A stretch of DNA of 64,000 nt from Aphanomyces cochlioides (lineage: Eukaryota > Oomycota > Saprolegniomycetes > Saprolegniales > Verrucalvaceae): assembly GCA_019828595.1 (NCBI GenBank), contig JAHQRK010000007.1:1860001-1924000 (forward strand), read 5' to 3'. Of the stretch, positions 11,033 through 22,600 are shown in pieces. The notes under the pieces are model-generated. The model saw only the letters and a program-made list of their open reading frames with translations. It was not told where the DNA came from and made no database searches. The stretch's first letter is position 1; each line of letters opens with the position of its first letter. The translations under genes and the position numbers were made by a program.

Positions 11033-12141
11033 ATGGGCAACTTCTTGAGCAGTCCAATCACGGAAAAAGAGACCCACGTCGGCGCCGGCAATGCTTTCCA
11101 ATATGGTTTGAGTTGTATGCAAGGCTGGAGAGCGACGATGGAAGACGCACACGTCGCGCGAACGAACCTCCCAGTGTTTGAAGGATCGTCGTTGTTTGCA
11201 GTCTTTGATGGCCATGGTGGAAAATTAGTCGCCGATGAAAGCGCGTTGCACTTGGTGGATGAACTTGAAAAACAGCAAGGGGGTGGGAAAGAACCAAAAC
11301 AAATTGGGGAAACCCTCAGTCGCTCGTTTCTCGCTTTGGACGAGAAGCACAGAAATCTTCAATCTATCGTGAACGGCGAAGATCACAGTGGATGCACGGC
11401 CATCGCGGCTGTTATTACGGATACGCATATTATTGTATCCAACTCTGGTGATTCGCGAAGTGTCCTCGCGTCGGACGGAGGCGTTGTTCCCATGTCCTAT
11501 GACCACAAACCCAACAACATACCAGAGCGAAAGCGTATTGAAAATGCCGGTGGATCCGTCAGAAACAACCGTGTCAATGGCGATCTTGCGGTGCGTATTC
11601 TCAGTCAAGGAGGAGGCAGCAACCACCTTGTAGGTTTCCAGAGCCCTTGGGGATTTTGTCTACAAGCAACGTGGCGATTTGAAAGCTGAAGAGCAACAAG
11701 TATATTGTCGAGTTGATTTCCCACAATAATGTGACGCCATGTAGGTATCGGCAGAGCCAGACATCGTAGTCCATTCTCGCACGAAGGACGATGAATTCCT
11801 TATCCTTGCCTGCGATGGCATTTGGGATGTCATGACCAACGAAGAAGCCTGTGACTATGTCCGAAGTTTGCTCGACAAGGGCGAAACCAATCTTGGTTTG
11901 GTCTGCGAAGAAGTTCTCGACCATTGTCTCTCTCTTGGCAGGTACCTTCACGCCCCTCTCGTTTCCTCTATTAACTCTATCCTCCAGCCGTGACAACATG
12001 AGCATAATCGTGGTGAAATTTGCCGGCGCAAAGATTGGCACTGGTGAAGGTGTCATGGGTATTCGCAAAGCACGTGAAGCGGCAGAAAAGGAAGCTAAAC
12101 AACGGGAAGAAGCGGAACACAACAACTCGTCTGCGCAATAA
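11033..12141 (+). CDS. Protein phosphatase 2C, copy B
   Basis: Four exons (11033-11590, 11634-11699, 11745-11941, 11988-12141) encode 324 residues with the same intron positions as copy A. The start MGNFLSSP again fits N-myristoylation. The catalytic motifs are complete: ATMEDAHVAR, VFDGHGG, GCTAIAAV, NSGDSRSVL, DGIWDVMTNEEA and GSRDNMS. The C-terminal tail is shorter, Glu/Lys-rich and possibly coiled-coil. It is a metal-dependent Ser/Thr phosphatase. It ends 26 nt from the stop codon of the convergent UXS gene. Confidence 0.95.
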
Positions 12142-12167
12142 TAAATTCGTAATGCATCGATCCTCGT

Positions 12168-13671
12168 TCAAACCATCATGTTATTCACAGCATGCGCTTG
12201 CTTGAGAGCTTCCGTGTTGCGATGCGCAGTGTGGCTCGTTGGCTTGGCATATCTCGACATGTCCAAGCTCTTGAAGTAGTCAATCGTGCGCTGGAGCCCC
12301 ACTTCCAGCTCGACATTCGGCGTCCAATTCAACACAGCTCTACACAATGCACACAGTTAGAGCTTTGCTGTCGTACTCAGTGAATCTCACTTGGCTTGGT
12401 TGATGTCAGGTCGGCGTTGCTTTGGATCATCACCAGGAAGGTCCATGAATTCGAGCTTGGATTGCGAATTCGTGAGTCGAATGATCGTCGACGCTAAGGT
12501 AAGGATCGTAATCTCATGAGGATTTCCCAAGTTCATCGGGCCGGAATGCGTCGGGTTGTCCATAAACTTGATCAAACCATCGATGAGATCATCGACAAAG
12601 CAGAACGACCGCGTCTGGCTGCCATCACCGTAAATAGTGATAGGTTCGTTCTTGAGCGCTTGGAGAATGAAGTTGCTCACGACACGACCGTCATAAGGAT
12701 GCATGCCAGGGCCATACGTGTTGAAAATACGCGCGACGCGAATATTCACGCTGTGCATACGCTCGTAGTCAAAGAAAAGGGTCTCGGCCACGCGCTTCCC
12801 TTCGTCATAACAAGATCGAACGCCATTGGAATTGACATGCCTACGAATGATAAACCATCGTCAATCACGAAGACGGCAACAGAACAAACCCAAAATAGCT
12901 CTCTGGTTGTGGAGAGATTTCAGGATCGCCGTAGACTTCAGACGTCGACGCTTGGAGCACCTTGGCATGGAGTCGCTTCGCCAGACCAAGCATGTGTAGT
13001 GCCCCAAGGAATGAAACCTGCATAAAGCGTTCAGGTCTCCTCAAAGAGGATTTTTCTACCTTGGTAGTCTTGATGGGGTTGTATTGGTAGTGCACTGGCG
13101 ACGCAGGACATGCAAGGTTGTAGATCTCATCGACTTCGCAATAATACGGTTCCGTGACATCATGACGGACAAATTCAAAGTTCTCGTAGCGTTGTAGCTT
13201 ACGCAACGAAATCTTTTGGCTGGTGAACAAGTTATCGAGGCAGATAACGTCGTGACCCATGTCAAGCAAGCGTTTGCACAGGTGAATACCGAGGAAACCT
13301 GCTCCACCAGTCACAAGGATACGCTTCAACGTCGTGCCTGGCGCTAGTTCTGGAGCAGGACGAACAGTATCGATGGTCGAAGTGTCATTCGCTACAAAGC
13401 GTTGGACAGGGATAATTCGGTTCGATGCTGAAGCGATAGAGCTGTTGGGCGACAATGGGCCTGTCGATTGCGCCGTCCTTGCAGACGCCGGAGCATTGCG
13501 ACACGAATCAGTGTGGTTACGCATGCGCTGCGGATCGGCATAAAAAGCATGGCCACAGTAGTTGCATTTACATCTTTTCCTCTTGGGATCCGAGTAATCG
13601 TCGGTATAATGGTCCCAGTGCGCTCCACGCTTGCGTCCTCGGTTCTCCTCGTCGATGCCGTTGACGTCCAT
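12168..13671 (-). CDS. UXS1: UDP-glucuronate decarboxylase (UDP-xylose synthase) with N-terminal BED-like zinc finger
   Basis: Four exons (13060-13671, 12890-13017, 12391-12840, 12168-12339) encode 453 residues. Residues 36-57 form a Cx2C-Hx3C finger (C36, C39, H53, C57) of BED type after a basic patch. A linker follows. From about residue 116 the protein is a short-chain dehydrogenase of the UXS family. It has the NAD-binding GGAGFLG (122-128), the [10 protein letters not shown] segment, catalytic Tyr258 and Lys262 in SCYDEGKR, and the [19 protein letters not shown] and GDGSQTRSF motifs. The enzyme converts UDP-glucuronate to UDP-xylose. Most UXS proteins have a TM or short N-terminus here, so the finger is unusual. 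It is encoded in the same uninterrupted exon as the NAD-binding motif, so it is not a gene-model fusion. Confidence 0.93.
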
Positions 13672-13749
13672 GAAAATAAATGTGCAAAACCTGTTTAAAT
13701 CTATGCATTGAGATATTAAATATAGAAGGCTATCTATTTCTATAAAATT

Positions 13750-13850
13750 ATATTGTCATTTCGCTTCAAAATTCCATACATCGATTCAGTCAATCGATAT
13801 TTTAAATCGATTTAAGTGTGTTTTTCGGTGTGGTTTACGTGTAGAAAAAT
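13750..13850 (+). repeat. Dispersed repeat, AATCGATATT/AATCGATTT block, copy 2
   Basis: This stretch aligns by eye with the reverse complement of 50055-50160. Shared blocks include ATATTGTC, TTCAAAATTCC/TTCAAATTTCG, AATCGATATT and AAATCGATTT, then a GTGTGTTT run. It sits directly upstream of the truncated Tc1 transposase and may be part of the same or a related element. Confidence 0.5.
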
Positions 13851-13857
13851 GATATAC

Positions 13858-13873
13858 TGTAGTACGTACTACA
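13858..13873. repeat. 16-bp perfect palindrome
   Basis: TGTAGTACGTACTACA is its own reverse complement. It lies between the dispersed repeat and the truncated Tc1 transposase and could be a transposon end or a binding site. No second copy was seen in the window. Confidence 0.45.
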
Positions 13874-13966
13874 TGCTTACTATCCAAAATCACACTTCGT
13901 ACTAACGACAAGCATGATCATTGACGTTGTCTCGCTGCACCAAACACAGTCCTCCATGCCCTCTAC

Positions 13967-14413
13967 ATGCACTATTACAAGAACGTATCGAACGTGGAGC
14001 TGGCCCGTCTGTTCCACAAGGACCCCAAGACAATCACAAACTGGATAAGACGATACAAGGAGACTGGTCAGTACGAAAGAAAGTTCACGTCGGGACATTC
14101 TGCTTTCTCACAAGACCAAAAGCGCTGGCTGCTCCGCTACTTCGAGAGGAAGCTTCTTTCCTTCTTAGACGAAGTCAAGCAAGCTTTTGAGCGTGAATTT
14201 CACCAAACTATAGCGATATCAACTGTGTGGCAAACAATGCACAAATTTGGAATGACTTGGAAAGTGCTCGAAAGACGAGCGATTCAAATCAAACAGAGCG
14301 ACGTCATGCGGTTTGTTGTGGAGCTGAACTCCGTTTATTGGTGCCACGCCAATGTCCTCTTTCTTGATGAGGTAAGTTTCGACAACAAAGGGATGCTACG
14401 AAAGCGAGGTTAG
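13967..14413 (+). pseudogene. Truncated Tc1/mariner-like transposase
   Basis: An open frame of 148 codons. The N-terminal helix-turn-helix includes NVELARLFHKDPKTITNWIRRY. A linker and the start of the DDE domain follow, with VLFLDEVSFDNKGMLRKRG holding the first catalytic Asp. The frame then stops. The second Asp and the final Glu/Asp are absent from the following DNA, so the catalytic domain is cut. The N-terminal reading may begin upstream of the first ATG. This is a dead relic, not an active element. Confidence 0.8.
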
Positions 14414-14493
14414 ACTTGCTAGACTTTGTTGATCATGGCCGCTGACTGTTATAAATATCATGAATTGAATTGGAATTTATTGCTATTCCTCGC

Positions 14494-15536
14494 TCAGAGC
14501 ATCTCATCATCATCGCCATCTTGATAGACATGGTCATTGTCAGGGATATTTGGAATAACATGCAAGAAATCTGCCATTTCACCGTCACGGCAAGGTAAGT
14601 CTCTACCAAAAGCTTCAAGCAACCACATTTTCGTGTCTAACACATCCTTCATCGCATCTAAACGCATGTCCAAAGTATTCATGGCCGTCTTTAAAAATTC
14701 CTTGAGTCTGGCATGCTCCTCTAGACGAGATTGCACGATATCCTTTCCAAAATTGATGTTCTGGATGACTTGGTTATTGTGGGCTTGAAGTCTCGTTGAA
14801 GTAGGAGTAAATAGACGGAAAAGTTCTGGTGGTGGAGGCTTGTTGACTTCACTTGCAATTTGATAGCGAGCTCGTCGGCTATGGATTAGACTCGCCCAAA
14901 TTCGCCATACTGCTTCATGAGCATCATAACTGTTCCCCCATCGTTCCTTCAATTGATTAACAAGACATTGTTGTTGTTCTTCATCGGCAGCTCCAGCGCG
15001 ATCGACACTGACAGGATCGATACAAGCTTGTTTAAAATCACCCAAGTCGGACGCTGAGCGGACGTTTGCACCCACTTGTAGACAATCACGGTAAATGTTT
15101 CGTTGGAGTTTTTGAGCAATCTCTTTTTCAGCTTCTCTTCATTGGAAATGATGACTTTGTTGAGCTTGAATGCCACGTAGTCGTCGAAGTCCTCGAATGA
15201 TGGTTCACTTTGCTTAATTGACCAAACTTTGGGTCGCCCAGAGTATGTTGCCATGGGTTGAATGTGAGACGCCACGTATTGCCATATATTGTCTTTGAGA
15301 TTCGAAATGCTCGATCCTTGGAAAACTTGTAGAGGAAAAGCATGCCCTTTGTTATCGCGACCACTCTCTGTTTCCTTCAAAATGACTTTCGCTATCATTC
15401 TGTAAGTCCAACAGGTGCTGCTAGGCGATTGCGGCTCATGTGTAGTGGAATTCACGGCAGTCTCCTGTTCGGCATCCATGGTTTGTTTCGAAATGATCGC
15501 AGAATTCCGGATAAGAAAATCGATTTTCATGTGCAT
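14494..15536 (-). pseudogene. Unidentified two-part protein with internal frameshift
   Basis: The first frame (15536 to about 15075) and the second frame (15075 to 14494) clearly continue one another but differ by one base near 15070-15080. No GT-AG intron of normal size restores the frame. The C-terminal part contains a helical region with WGNSYDAHEAVWRIWASLI and a proline patch NKPPPPELFRLFTP, then helices and an acidic tail. I do not recognise the family. It lies between transposon remnants, so it may be element-associated or a host gene damaged by one base. Internal ATGs make the start uncertain (15536 or about 15479). Confidence 0.5.
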
Positions 15537-15700
15537 TTAAATCGCCTTGAAATTGGAATTTTGGGCTGAAATTACAATATCGTCAATATAAAACTATACA
15601 GTTTTCTAAATATAGCAGATCATTTTTCAAAGTTCTCTCATGTTGCATAACCAAATCAACGCTTGTCACGTCACTCGAGGCATCTCCATCGACAGCGAAG

Positions 15701-17029
15701 ATGCCTCGAGAGAAACCAGGAACGAAGTACCGAGATATTGAGAGCAATAGTCCACCGAAAACGACTGGAGAAAAGTCCCCATTGGCAAAAGATGTGGCCA
15801 AGCCATCCACGACGACGCCTCTGACGAAACAGCCTTCAAGTGCACAGCTGAGTGCGTCAAGAAACCAGAAACCAACGCAAAAAACTGGAAACGAGCCTAT
15901 AGCACCTGCTGCAGAAACACCAGTGGGAGATGATAAATCGACCAAGGCAAAAGGAGACAACGTTCAAGAAGGAGAGGAGCCTGAGGATGATCTCATGCAT
16001 CCACTTGGCATATTTGGCCCGCAGTTCCAACAGCGAGAGACGGAAGATTTGTGCTTCTCAATGGGTATGACCATGAAAGAAGTACAGCGACTCATTGATA
16101 TATTTAACGACATCGACGCCAATTGCACGTACGCAAATGCTCTTTTAACTTCTCACGCATGCGTATCTCTAGAGGCTTGATCAATCTGGTACGCGCTGCG
16201 TTGTCGTCTTTGATTTCACGTCGCTTTTTCTCCAGAGAGAGTTCTATTTTCTTCTCGACACCCCTCAAAACACTTACACGTCCGCCATCTTACGATTCGC
16301 CGCCCACAAAAGCGACCCCGTGAAGCTCGACATCGACGACTTTGTCCGCATTATCTGTTCGTTTGTACTCATGCCACAGACCGATGTCATTCGTTTCTGC
16401 TTTGAAACATTTGACGAGGACGACTCTGGTACTTCTTGGCAATAGCTTATTGATGGAGTGCTTCCATTCCCTTAGGCTCGCTCAGCAAGGACGAGTTTAT
16501 CCACATGTGTGAGTCGATTCAAATTCGAGGTGAAGGCTTCTTCAAGGGCAATTTCAAGAAAGCCATGGAAGCCTTCGACACGAACCACGACGGACTCCTT
16601 GACTTGAACGAGTTCATGGCCATCAACCATCAATTCCCGCTTGTCTTTTGGCCACTCTTCCATTTCCAACAAACCATGCAAGCTAAGACTCTTGGCAGCA
16701 AACTTTGGACTGCCATACACCATCGCCAGTTGAAAATCGATGCATGGCGAAGGTATATGCAAAAGTATTTGGGTCGAGCGCCGCCATTGTCGTGGCAGGA
16801 ACGCTGGTGTGGTTGCATTTTAGCAGATCAGAGGCTGCGACTGATTGCTGCTCAGTTGTACGATCAAGACATGCTCCGATTAAAGCTCCAAGCAAATCGT
16901 GCCGCGGCTGAAAACCTTCCACAATATAAACGAACCGAAGCGGATCGGAAAAAACTCAATAAAATGGCGCAGTCGTCCAGCAAAAACCTACAGACGACGC
17001 AAAGGAACGTTCAAAAGTCGTCGCGTTAG
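15701..17029 (+). CDS. EF-hand calcium-binding protein with a 16-nt microexon
   Basis: Exons 15701-16128, 16173-16188, 16236-16428 and 16476-17029 encode about 396 residues. The first 100 residues are low-complexity (Lys/Pro/Thr-rich). Three EF-hand-like units follow: FNDIDANCTGLINLREF (completed only by the 16-nt exon), FETFDEDDSGSLSKDEF and FDTNHDGLLDLNEF. The latter two have canonical Ca-ligand spacing; the first lacks several acidic ligands. The C-terminal third is basic and helical. The protein is probably a calcium sensor. The last coding part stays open without further splicing, although an additional intron near 16750-16825 cannot be ruled out. Confidence 0.82.
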
Positions 17030-17033
17030 TCTC

Positions 17034-18380
17034 TTAACGTAGCATGAATATCAACCATGCTGTGAGTACAACTGTGACAATCACCTTGAGGACAAACCAC
17101 GTCGAGTGCTGGCGGCTTGCCGCTGACGGTGCAATTGTTCCGTACAGAACCGATGAGCTGAGTGCTGGAGATCCTTTTTTGGCTTTGGAAGCTTCGACGA
17201 CGAGATTTTGGATCTTTGGCAACGTTTGGATCTTAACGTTGTAGCGCATGGCCAACTCCATCACGTCCTCGTACTCGTAGGCGATTTCCGTCGTGAGACC
17301 TTGAGCAAGGTCAGTCTAAGAAGCAATGAACTACCACAAGTCAATTCACACTCGCACCGTCATGAGGGGAACGCCGTCACCTACGCCGAAGTCGAAAAGG
17401 CGCAGGATGAGTGCAAAAATGAAGTTTGGAAGAGGCAGAAGCGCCAAGATGGATGGAATTGGAAGAACGCAGTGGACACTTTGGTCTAGCGTCCAATGCT
17501 TGTCTTTTGCCACGCGGTTGAGAATGCCAAGGATTTCATGGAGCATGTCAGCAAATAATAGACGGCACTTGCGGTCTCTCAACGCTTTGGACACTGGCAA
17601 ATTTGTCAGAGCACACACAGCATAGAGAGAAGTCAGCATAGCATTCGACCAGTGGATCGCTACGAGTCCGACGTTTGCAAAAAGTCCCACATGGTTGCTT
17701 ACCTCGGAGATTCCGACGACTTAAGACTTCAAGCGCGCAGCTATGAAAGATATCCAAGACAAAGAGCGCAGATTCCTTATCTTTCCTACAAAGATAGCGA
17801 GGTCAACACCCAGGTCATCATGATCCACGTACGAGAGTCGCTCGATGAAAACGGAACCGTTTGAAAGTGGAGTGAGGACTCCTTGGTCGTCGATTACAAC
17901 ATCAAAGCAAGCTCCTCCTTGCAACACAATCTTGGTGGGAAAATGGGTCTTGTCAAATCCTTCCATGCGTTTAAGTGACGTTTCCAAATGTACAATAATA
18001 TGATGGTGCTTCTTGTCCTTGGTGCCTTCGAGTGCTTTCGCAACAAGTCCTGCTATATGGTTCAGCTGCAAAATGTCCACGCAGAGAAAGATCACATCGC
18101 ATGTCTTGAGGACCGAGAGATCTGACGTTTGGTTGACAATTGTCGACGGTAGAACTTTGCCATCGCGGCGACGGGCACTGAAAGTCGTCGGTCGTGGGGT
18201 TGTCATCGGAGCATTTGGCGTTGGAATCGCCACAAGATGAACCTTTTCGCACCATCCACCTTGGGACATACACACACTGAGGTACTGCGCCAAGTTGACA
18301 TGGCGCTTTGTGACGCTGCTGTTGTCGTTGAAGACGAGGGCGACTCGAGCTTGGCGTCCGCTGGTGTCTTCGTTTGGCAT
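17034..18380 (-). CDS. Ketopantoate reductase-like protein with C-terminal membrane anchor
   Basis: Four exons (17833-18380, 17703-17785, 17358-17659, 17034-17315) encode 404 residues. The layout follows the ApbA/PanE family. An N-terminal Rossmann-like region has CDVIFLCVDILQ. The middle reads VLQGGACFDVVIDDQG, and the C-terminal helical domain has SNAMLTSLYAVCALTNLP and DLAQGLTTEIAYEYEDVMEL. Two features depart from the family: no GxGxxG loop is seen at the start, and the usual catalytic Lys (W-x-K-L context) reads HWSNAM. The protein ends with a hydrophobic helix (WFVLKVIVTVVLTAWLIFML), which fits a tail anchor. It may be a non-enzymatic relative. Its stop abuts the convergent EF-hand gene, and a TCCGGATA cluster lies just upstream. 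Confidence 0.68.
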
Positions 18381-18407
18381 GGTTCAAATTCGTCGATAGT
18401 GACAACT

Positions 18408-18498
18408 AACCGGATAATATCCGGATGTCCATGGAAATCCGGATGAGAGTCAATGACATTGTTTCCGGATATCATTATCCGGATTTATGTCCGGATAA
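18408..18498. promoter_or_regulatory. Cluster of six TCCGGAT sites
   Basis: CCGGAT cores occur at about 18410, 18420, 18438, 18464, 18478 and 18490, some as full ATCCGGATA forms in both orientations. The cluster starts about 28 nt before the ATG (18380) of the reverse-strand reductase-like gene. It is the densest copy of a motif seen before several other genes here. Confidence 0.5.
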
Positions 18499-18704
18499 AC
18501 CTGGGTTGCCAATGAGTTGACAAGTTGAAGGGAACCAATATGAGGGAAGCTCTGTAAGTTGACGTCTTCATGAGAAGAAAGAGGCATAAAGCGCAACGTA
18601 TTCTATGTATTTGGCAGTGTGCGGAGGTGGCTTGCTTGCTATTAATATCGAGATTTTGTGACAGTTTCGCACAAAATAAAACGTCTTGGTGCTTTGACTT
18701 CAAT

Positions 18705-19648
18705 ATGTACGCGCCTATGCTACCAAGCTATGACCTGCTGGACGAGTTCCCCGCACGTATGACATTGAATCTACGACAGCAGTCTTAAAGAGCATTAGAT
18801 GCCATAGGTGCAACTTGCGCTTTGTTGCTTCTCCTCACTGCGTTGTTGCGTACGTCCTGGTTGTCTGTGATTCGTTCAACCGACAAACAAGATCGATGGG
18901 ATGTTACTGCAGGACCCATGGGCGTCTTTGTCCATCCACAGAATTCGACAGTGGTTCAGGCGATATTTCCATCTCTTCAGAGCGGCTCGTGGGGGCATTT
19001 CTGGTACGTCCCAGGTCTTGCTTCCCATTTCTAGTCGGATGGCAGTAGTGAACTGCGAATCGATGGATCCGACGCTTTGTGTGGCAACCTTGCAACCGTC
19101 TCGTCGTATCTTCTAGTTCTCACAGTTCTCTTTTGCGTACTTTCTCCTATATGTACAACGATTTCTCACAGTTTTCCATAGTTTGCATCGCAAATGATCT
19201 TGTGGCGGTCGACTGGGAAGATCAAGTGCCAAATGCTCTTGGGAGCTGCGATTGCCTTCTCCATGACATCAATTGGCATTGTTATTACGATTCTCCTCTG
19301 GTTACACGTCATCAACGCCTTTGCAGAGTTGCTTTTGACCAAATTAACCTTCGTTTCAGGTCTCCCAGTTTGTACTGATTGCGTTCATGACATTGGTGTC
19401 GTAGATGATATTTCGATCGACTCCATCTCTTTCAAATGCTCGGCGATCGGTGCCACATGCCTCGAAGCAACCTCTTCCTTTTATTGTCTGTTGGCTTCCG
19501 CAATCGTCTTCGTCGGGCTTTCATTCTCTTTTGTCCAATTTGCAATCCGGGTAACTCTTCCTTCCCATCAAGCTGCATCTCATGAGCATCGTGGTAGAAT
19601 GTGCTCCATCGAGAGAATAAGCGCTATCTGTACGAAGAAATTCATTAA
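18705..19648 (+). CDS. Four-transmembrane protein (claudin/PMP22-like layout)
   Basis: Six exons (18705-18756, 18799-19003, 19046-19136, 19182-19359, 19405-19550, 19598-19648) give 240 residues, with exact phase at all five introns (42-47 nt). Hydrophobic helices are visible at ALLLLLTALLRTSW, VSSYLLVLTVLFCFAS, MLLGAAIAFSMTSIGIVITI and FYCLLASAIVFVGLSFSFV. The first extracellular-type loop is long (about residues 45-85) and the second carries two Cys residues (FKCSAIGATC). The four-helix plan with a long first loop resembles claudin/PMP22/tetraspan proteins, but no signature confirms it. No function is assigned. Confidence 0.65.
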
Positions 19649-19691
19649 ACAATGCGAGGAAACGATCCATATATGCTGATTAAATATATAA

Positions 19692-22600
19692 CTACGACGT
19701 CGCGGCGTGGAAATGGCGGGCGCAAAAGCCTTGTTTCTTTGCCACCAGGGAGCATCCATCCGTTCGACAGGTAGCTGGCCGCGGTTGGTAATGCAATTGG
19801 CACAACCCGTCGATTACAGCCGCCGAGGAACAGCCAGAAACACTACAGCTTGCTGTGTCAAACTCAGACGATCCAGTTGGAGAGTCCACGGAGAGGTCAA
19901 TGAGAGGATTGGCATTCCCCAACGGCTCCTCCAACGTCGCCAGCTTGAGTCCATGACGGCGGCAGTACCCCTTGAGCTTGGCCACAATGTTGCATCCGTC
20001 GTATTTGCACTGGCGAGGACTCTTTTCTTGGGTTTCGAGGTGCATGCTGCAATAACCCCGCGACGTTGCATTCCTCGTACAGTCTTGCTGCTTGCATTGG
20101 ACAGAGTGTTCATTCTGTATGCTAAAGTGGCTTCGGCAGTACCCTTGCGTCTTGGCTGTCAGCGTGCAGCCTTCGTGCTTACAGACATGCATTTTCTTGA
20201 CGGGCAGCACATCGTCGTGGATCTTGCAAAGGCCGCTCTTCTCCGTCGCAGCCTCAGCGCAGTTTTCATTTAAGCATTTTGGAGCGGCAGGGGTCGTTGG
20301 TGTCTTTACCAAAGGTGGGACGCCTTCAGCCGTCTTACTTTGAATGTAATGACTTCTGCAATATCCATTCGTTTTGGCTGCAATTTTGCAACTCTGGGCT
20401 TTGCGAAGTGTCGGGTCTTTCGGAGGTTCTTCAGGAACAGGAGGCGTGTTTTGCACCGCAGAGGTCGTTCCATGGTCGTCGCAAAGGCCGTTTGCAGTTG
20501 CTTTTGCGCTGCAGTTTTCTGCCTTGCACGTTGGTTGAGCTTGTGCTTTTGCCTCAGGCAAATGCTTTACGCAACGCCCCATTTCCTTTGCCACATGCAA
20601 ACAATTTTGAAACTGGCAGAGGTTTGAAAAGGTAGGCGCAGCTTTGAGCTCGATCGATTTCTTCGATTCGAGATAGTGCCGCTGACAAAAACCTTCCGAC
20701 TTGGCCTTGAAGGAACAATGTGGCTTTTTGCAACGAGAGGCAGACGTTGCCGGGGTTCTGGACTCCTTCGGAGGGATTGAAGCGTGGGCTTCACAAAATC
20801 CGTCCTTTGTCGCTTGCATCGAGCAGCTTTCATGTCTGCATTGGTCGTTTGAAGAATGATGATTGCAATATCCATCAGGTTTGGCGTCGAGTTGGCAGTT
20901 TTGAAGCTTACACAGCTTTTGCTCTGCGACTGGAACAGTTGCTGGTGTTGAATTTGTGGCTTCTTGAGTGTCGACTGAAGCACTCTGTGGTGCCACAGTG
21001 GCGGCGGGAGAAGCGGGGACTGGAGGAGCAACTTCTTGCGAGTGTTCGACACATTTTCCATCGATTTCAGCCAAGTTCTTGCAAGCCATGGTATTGCATT
21101 TTTTCTCGAGGTAATGTCTCCGGCAATAGCCGTGAAACTTGGGACTTATCTTGCAGTTTTCTTCCGTACAACCCTGTCCAATGATGGGGGGAGATTTGTT
21201 CACAGAAGGAACATGTGCTGCACAAAAGATGCCATTCTCTGCCAATAATCCACATGACAGTTGTTTGCAGCGGCGCTCGTCCAAATGCCGCCGACAAAAT
21301 CCCAGCGAATCTACTTGAGCAGAGCATCCCTCAACTTTGCATAAGACTTGAGCTGACAAATGCACCGCATGAGCTGAACAAAATTCGCCGCCACCTTCGG
21401 CAAGCGCCGTGCATTCATTGTTGTGGCACTTGTAGACACTAAAGTGACGACGGCAATAGCCATGGGCATGCGCAGTGATGTTGCAATTGAGTTCTTTGCA
21501 CACTTGAAGTCGCTCCTCGGGTTGCACAACATTGTTTGGTGCTTTTGCAGGGTCATGAGCTTCGCAAAAGTTACCGCTTTGCCTGAGAACGACCGTGCAA
21601 CCTTGGTATTTGCATCGCAGGAGGTTGTAATGACGACGACAATATCCCAATACTTTGGCAGTAGTTGTGCAGCCCATGACTTGACACGCATCGAGAGTTG
21701 GGTTATCCGTGCGCGTCTTCATTTGTGCAGAGAGGTGCTCTGCACAAAAGTAAGGACGCTCTGGTATGGCCAAATTCTTGCAGGGAACTTGACGACAAAG
21801 ATACAAGCCGACATGTACATTGCAATATCCATGCAGATTCGCGGCAGATTGACAACCCTCTTCCTTGCATTTTGGATTTGACGATCCCTGGCTTTGATTC
21901 TTCGAGTGGATCGCGCAAAATCCATCAGGTGTGGCAGAAGCGGTGCACCCAGCCGCCGAGCACTTGACACTTTGAGCGGTCAACTTGGAATGTAGCGGGC
22001 ATAAGCCATCATAGAGAGCATTTTGAGAGCAGTTGCCAAACGCACATGACCGATCACGAGATTGCAGGTTATGCTCGAAGCAAAACTCGTTTGGTCCTGC
22101 CATGAGAGTGCAATTAGGAGCCTTGCATCGACTAACTTCAGGACCTCGGAGGTTTGACACATTGTACATGGGAACTTTTGCGTGTTTTTCACATAATCCA
22201 TTCGCTTGTGAAGGCAACGAGCATCCAATCTCGATACATTTGGCTTGGGGAGTGTCCTCATTAAGTATTTGAAATAGAGGACGAGCATGAATCTTGTCTT
22301 GCTTGGGCGGCGGTTCGCTCTCATTTTCGTCGTCGCTTGATAGGAGTGAGATTTCATGGTTCTCTGGGGATCGCTTGGGATGTTGTCCGAAGGGATGGAA
22401 CAATGTTGGCCTCTTGGACTTACTTGAGCGTGCCTTCGCCGGGCGCTTTCTGTTTGGAGCGAGTTTCCTCAATTGAAGGACGGGAGGAGGTTGAGATTCT
22501 GGAGTTGTCGGTGTGTTTGGAGGAAAAGCCTTGAAAATTTCGGTCAATGCATCGAGGTTCTGCACTGCGTAGTGATGCAATTGCATAGCTTCCCGGTTCA

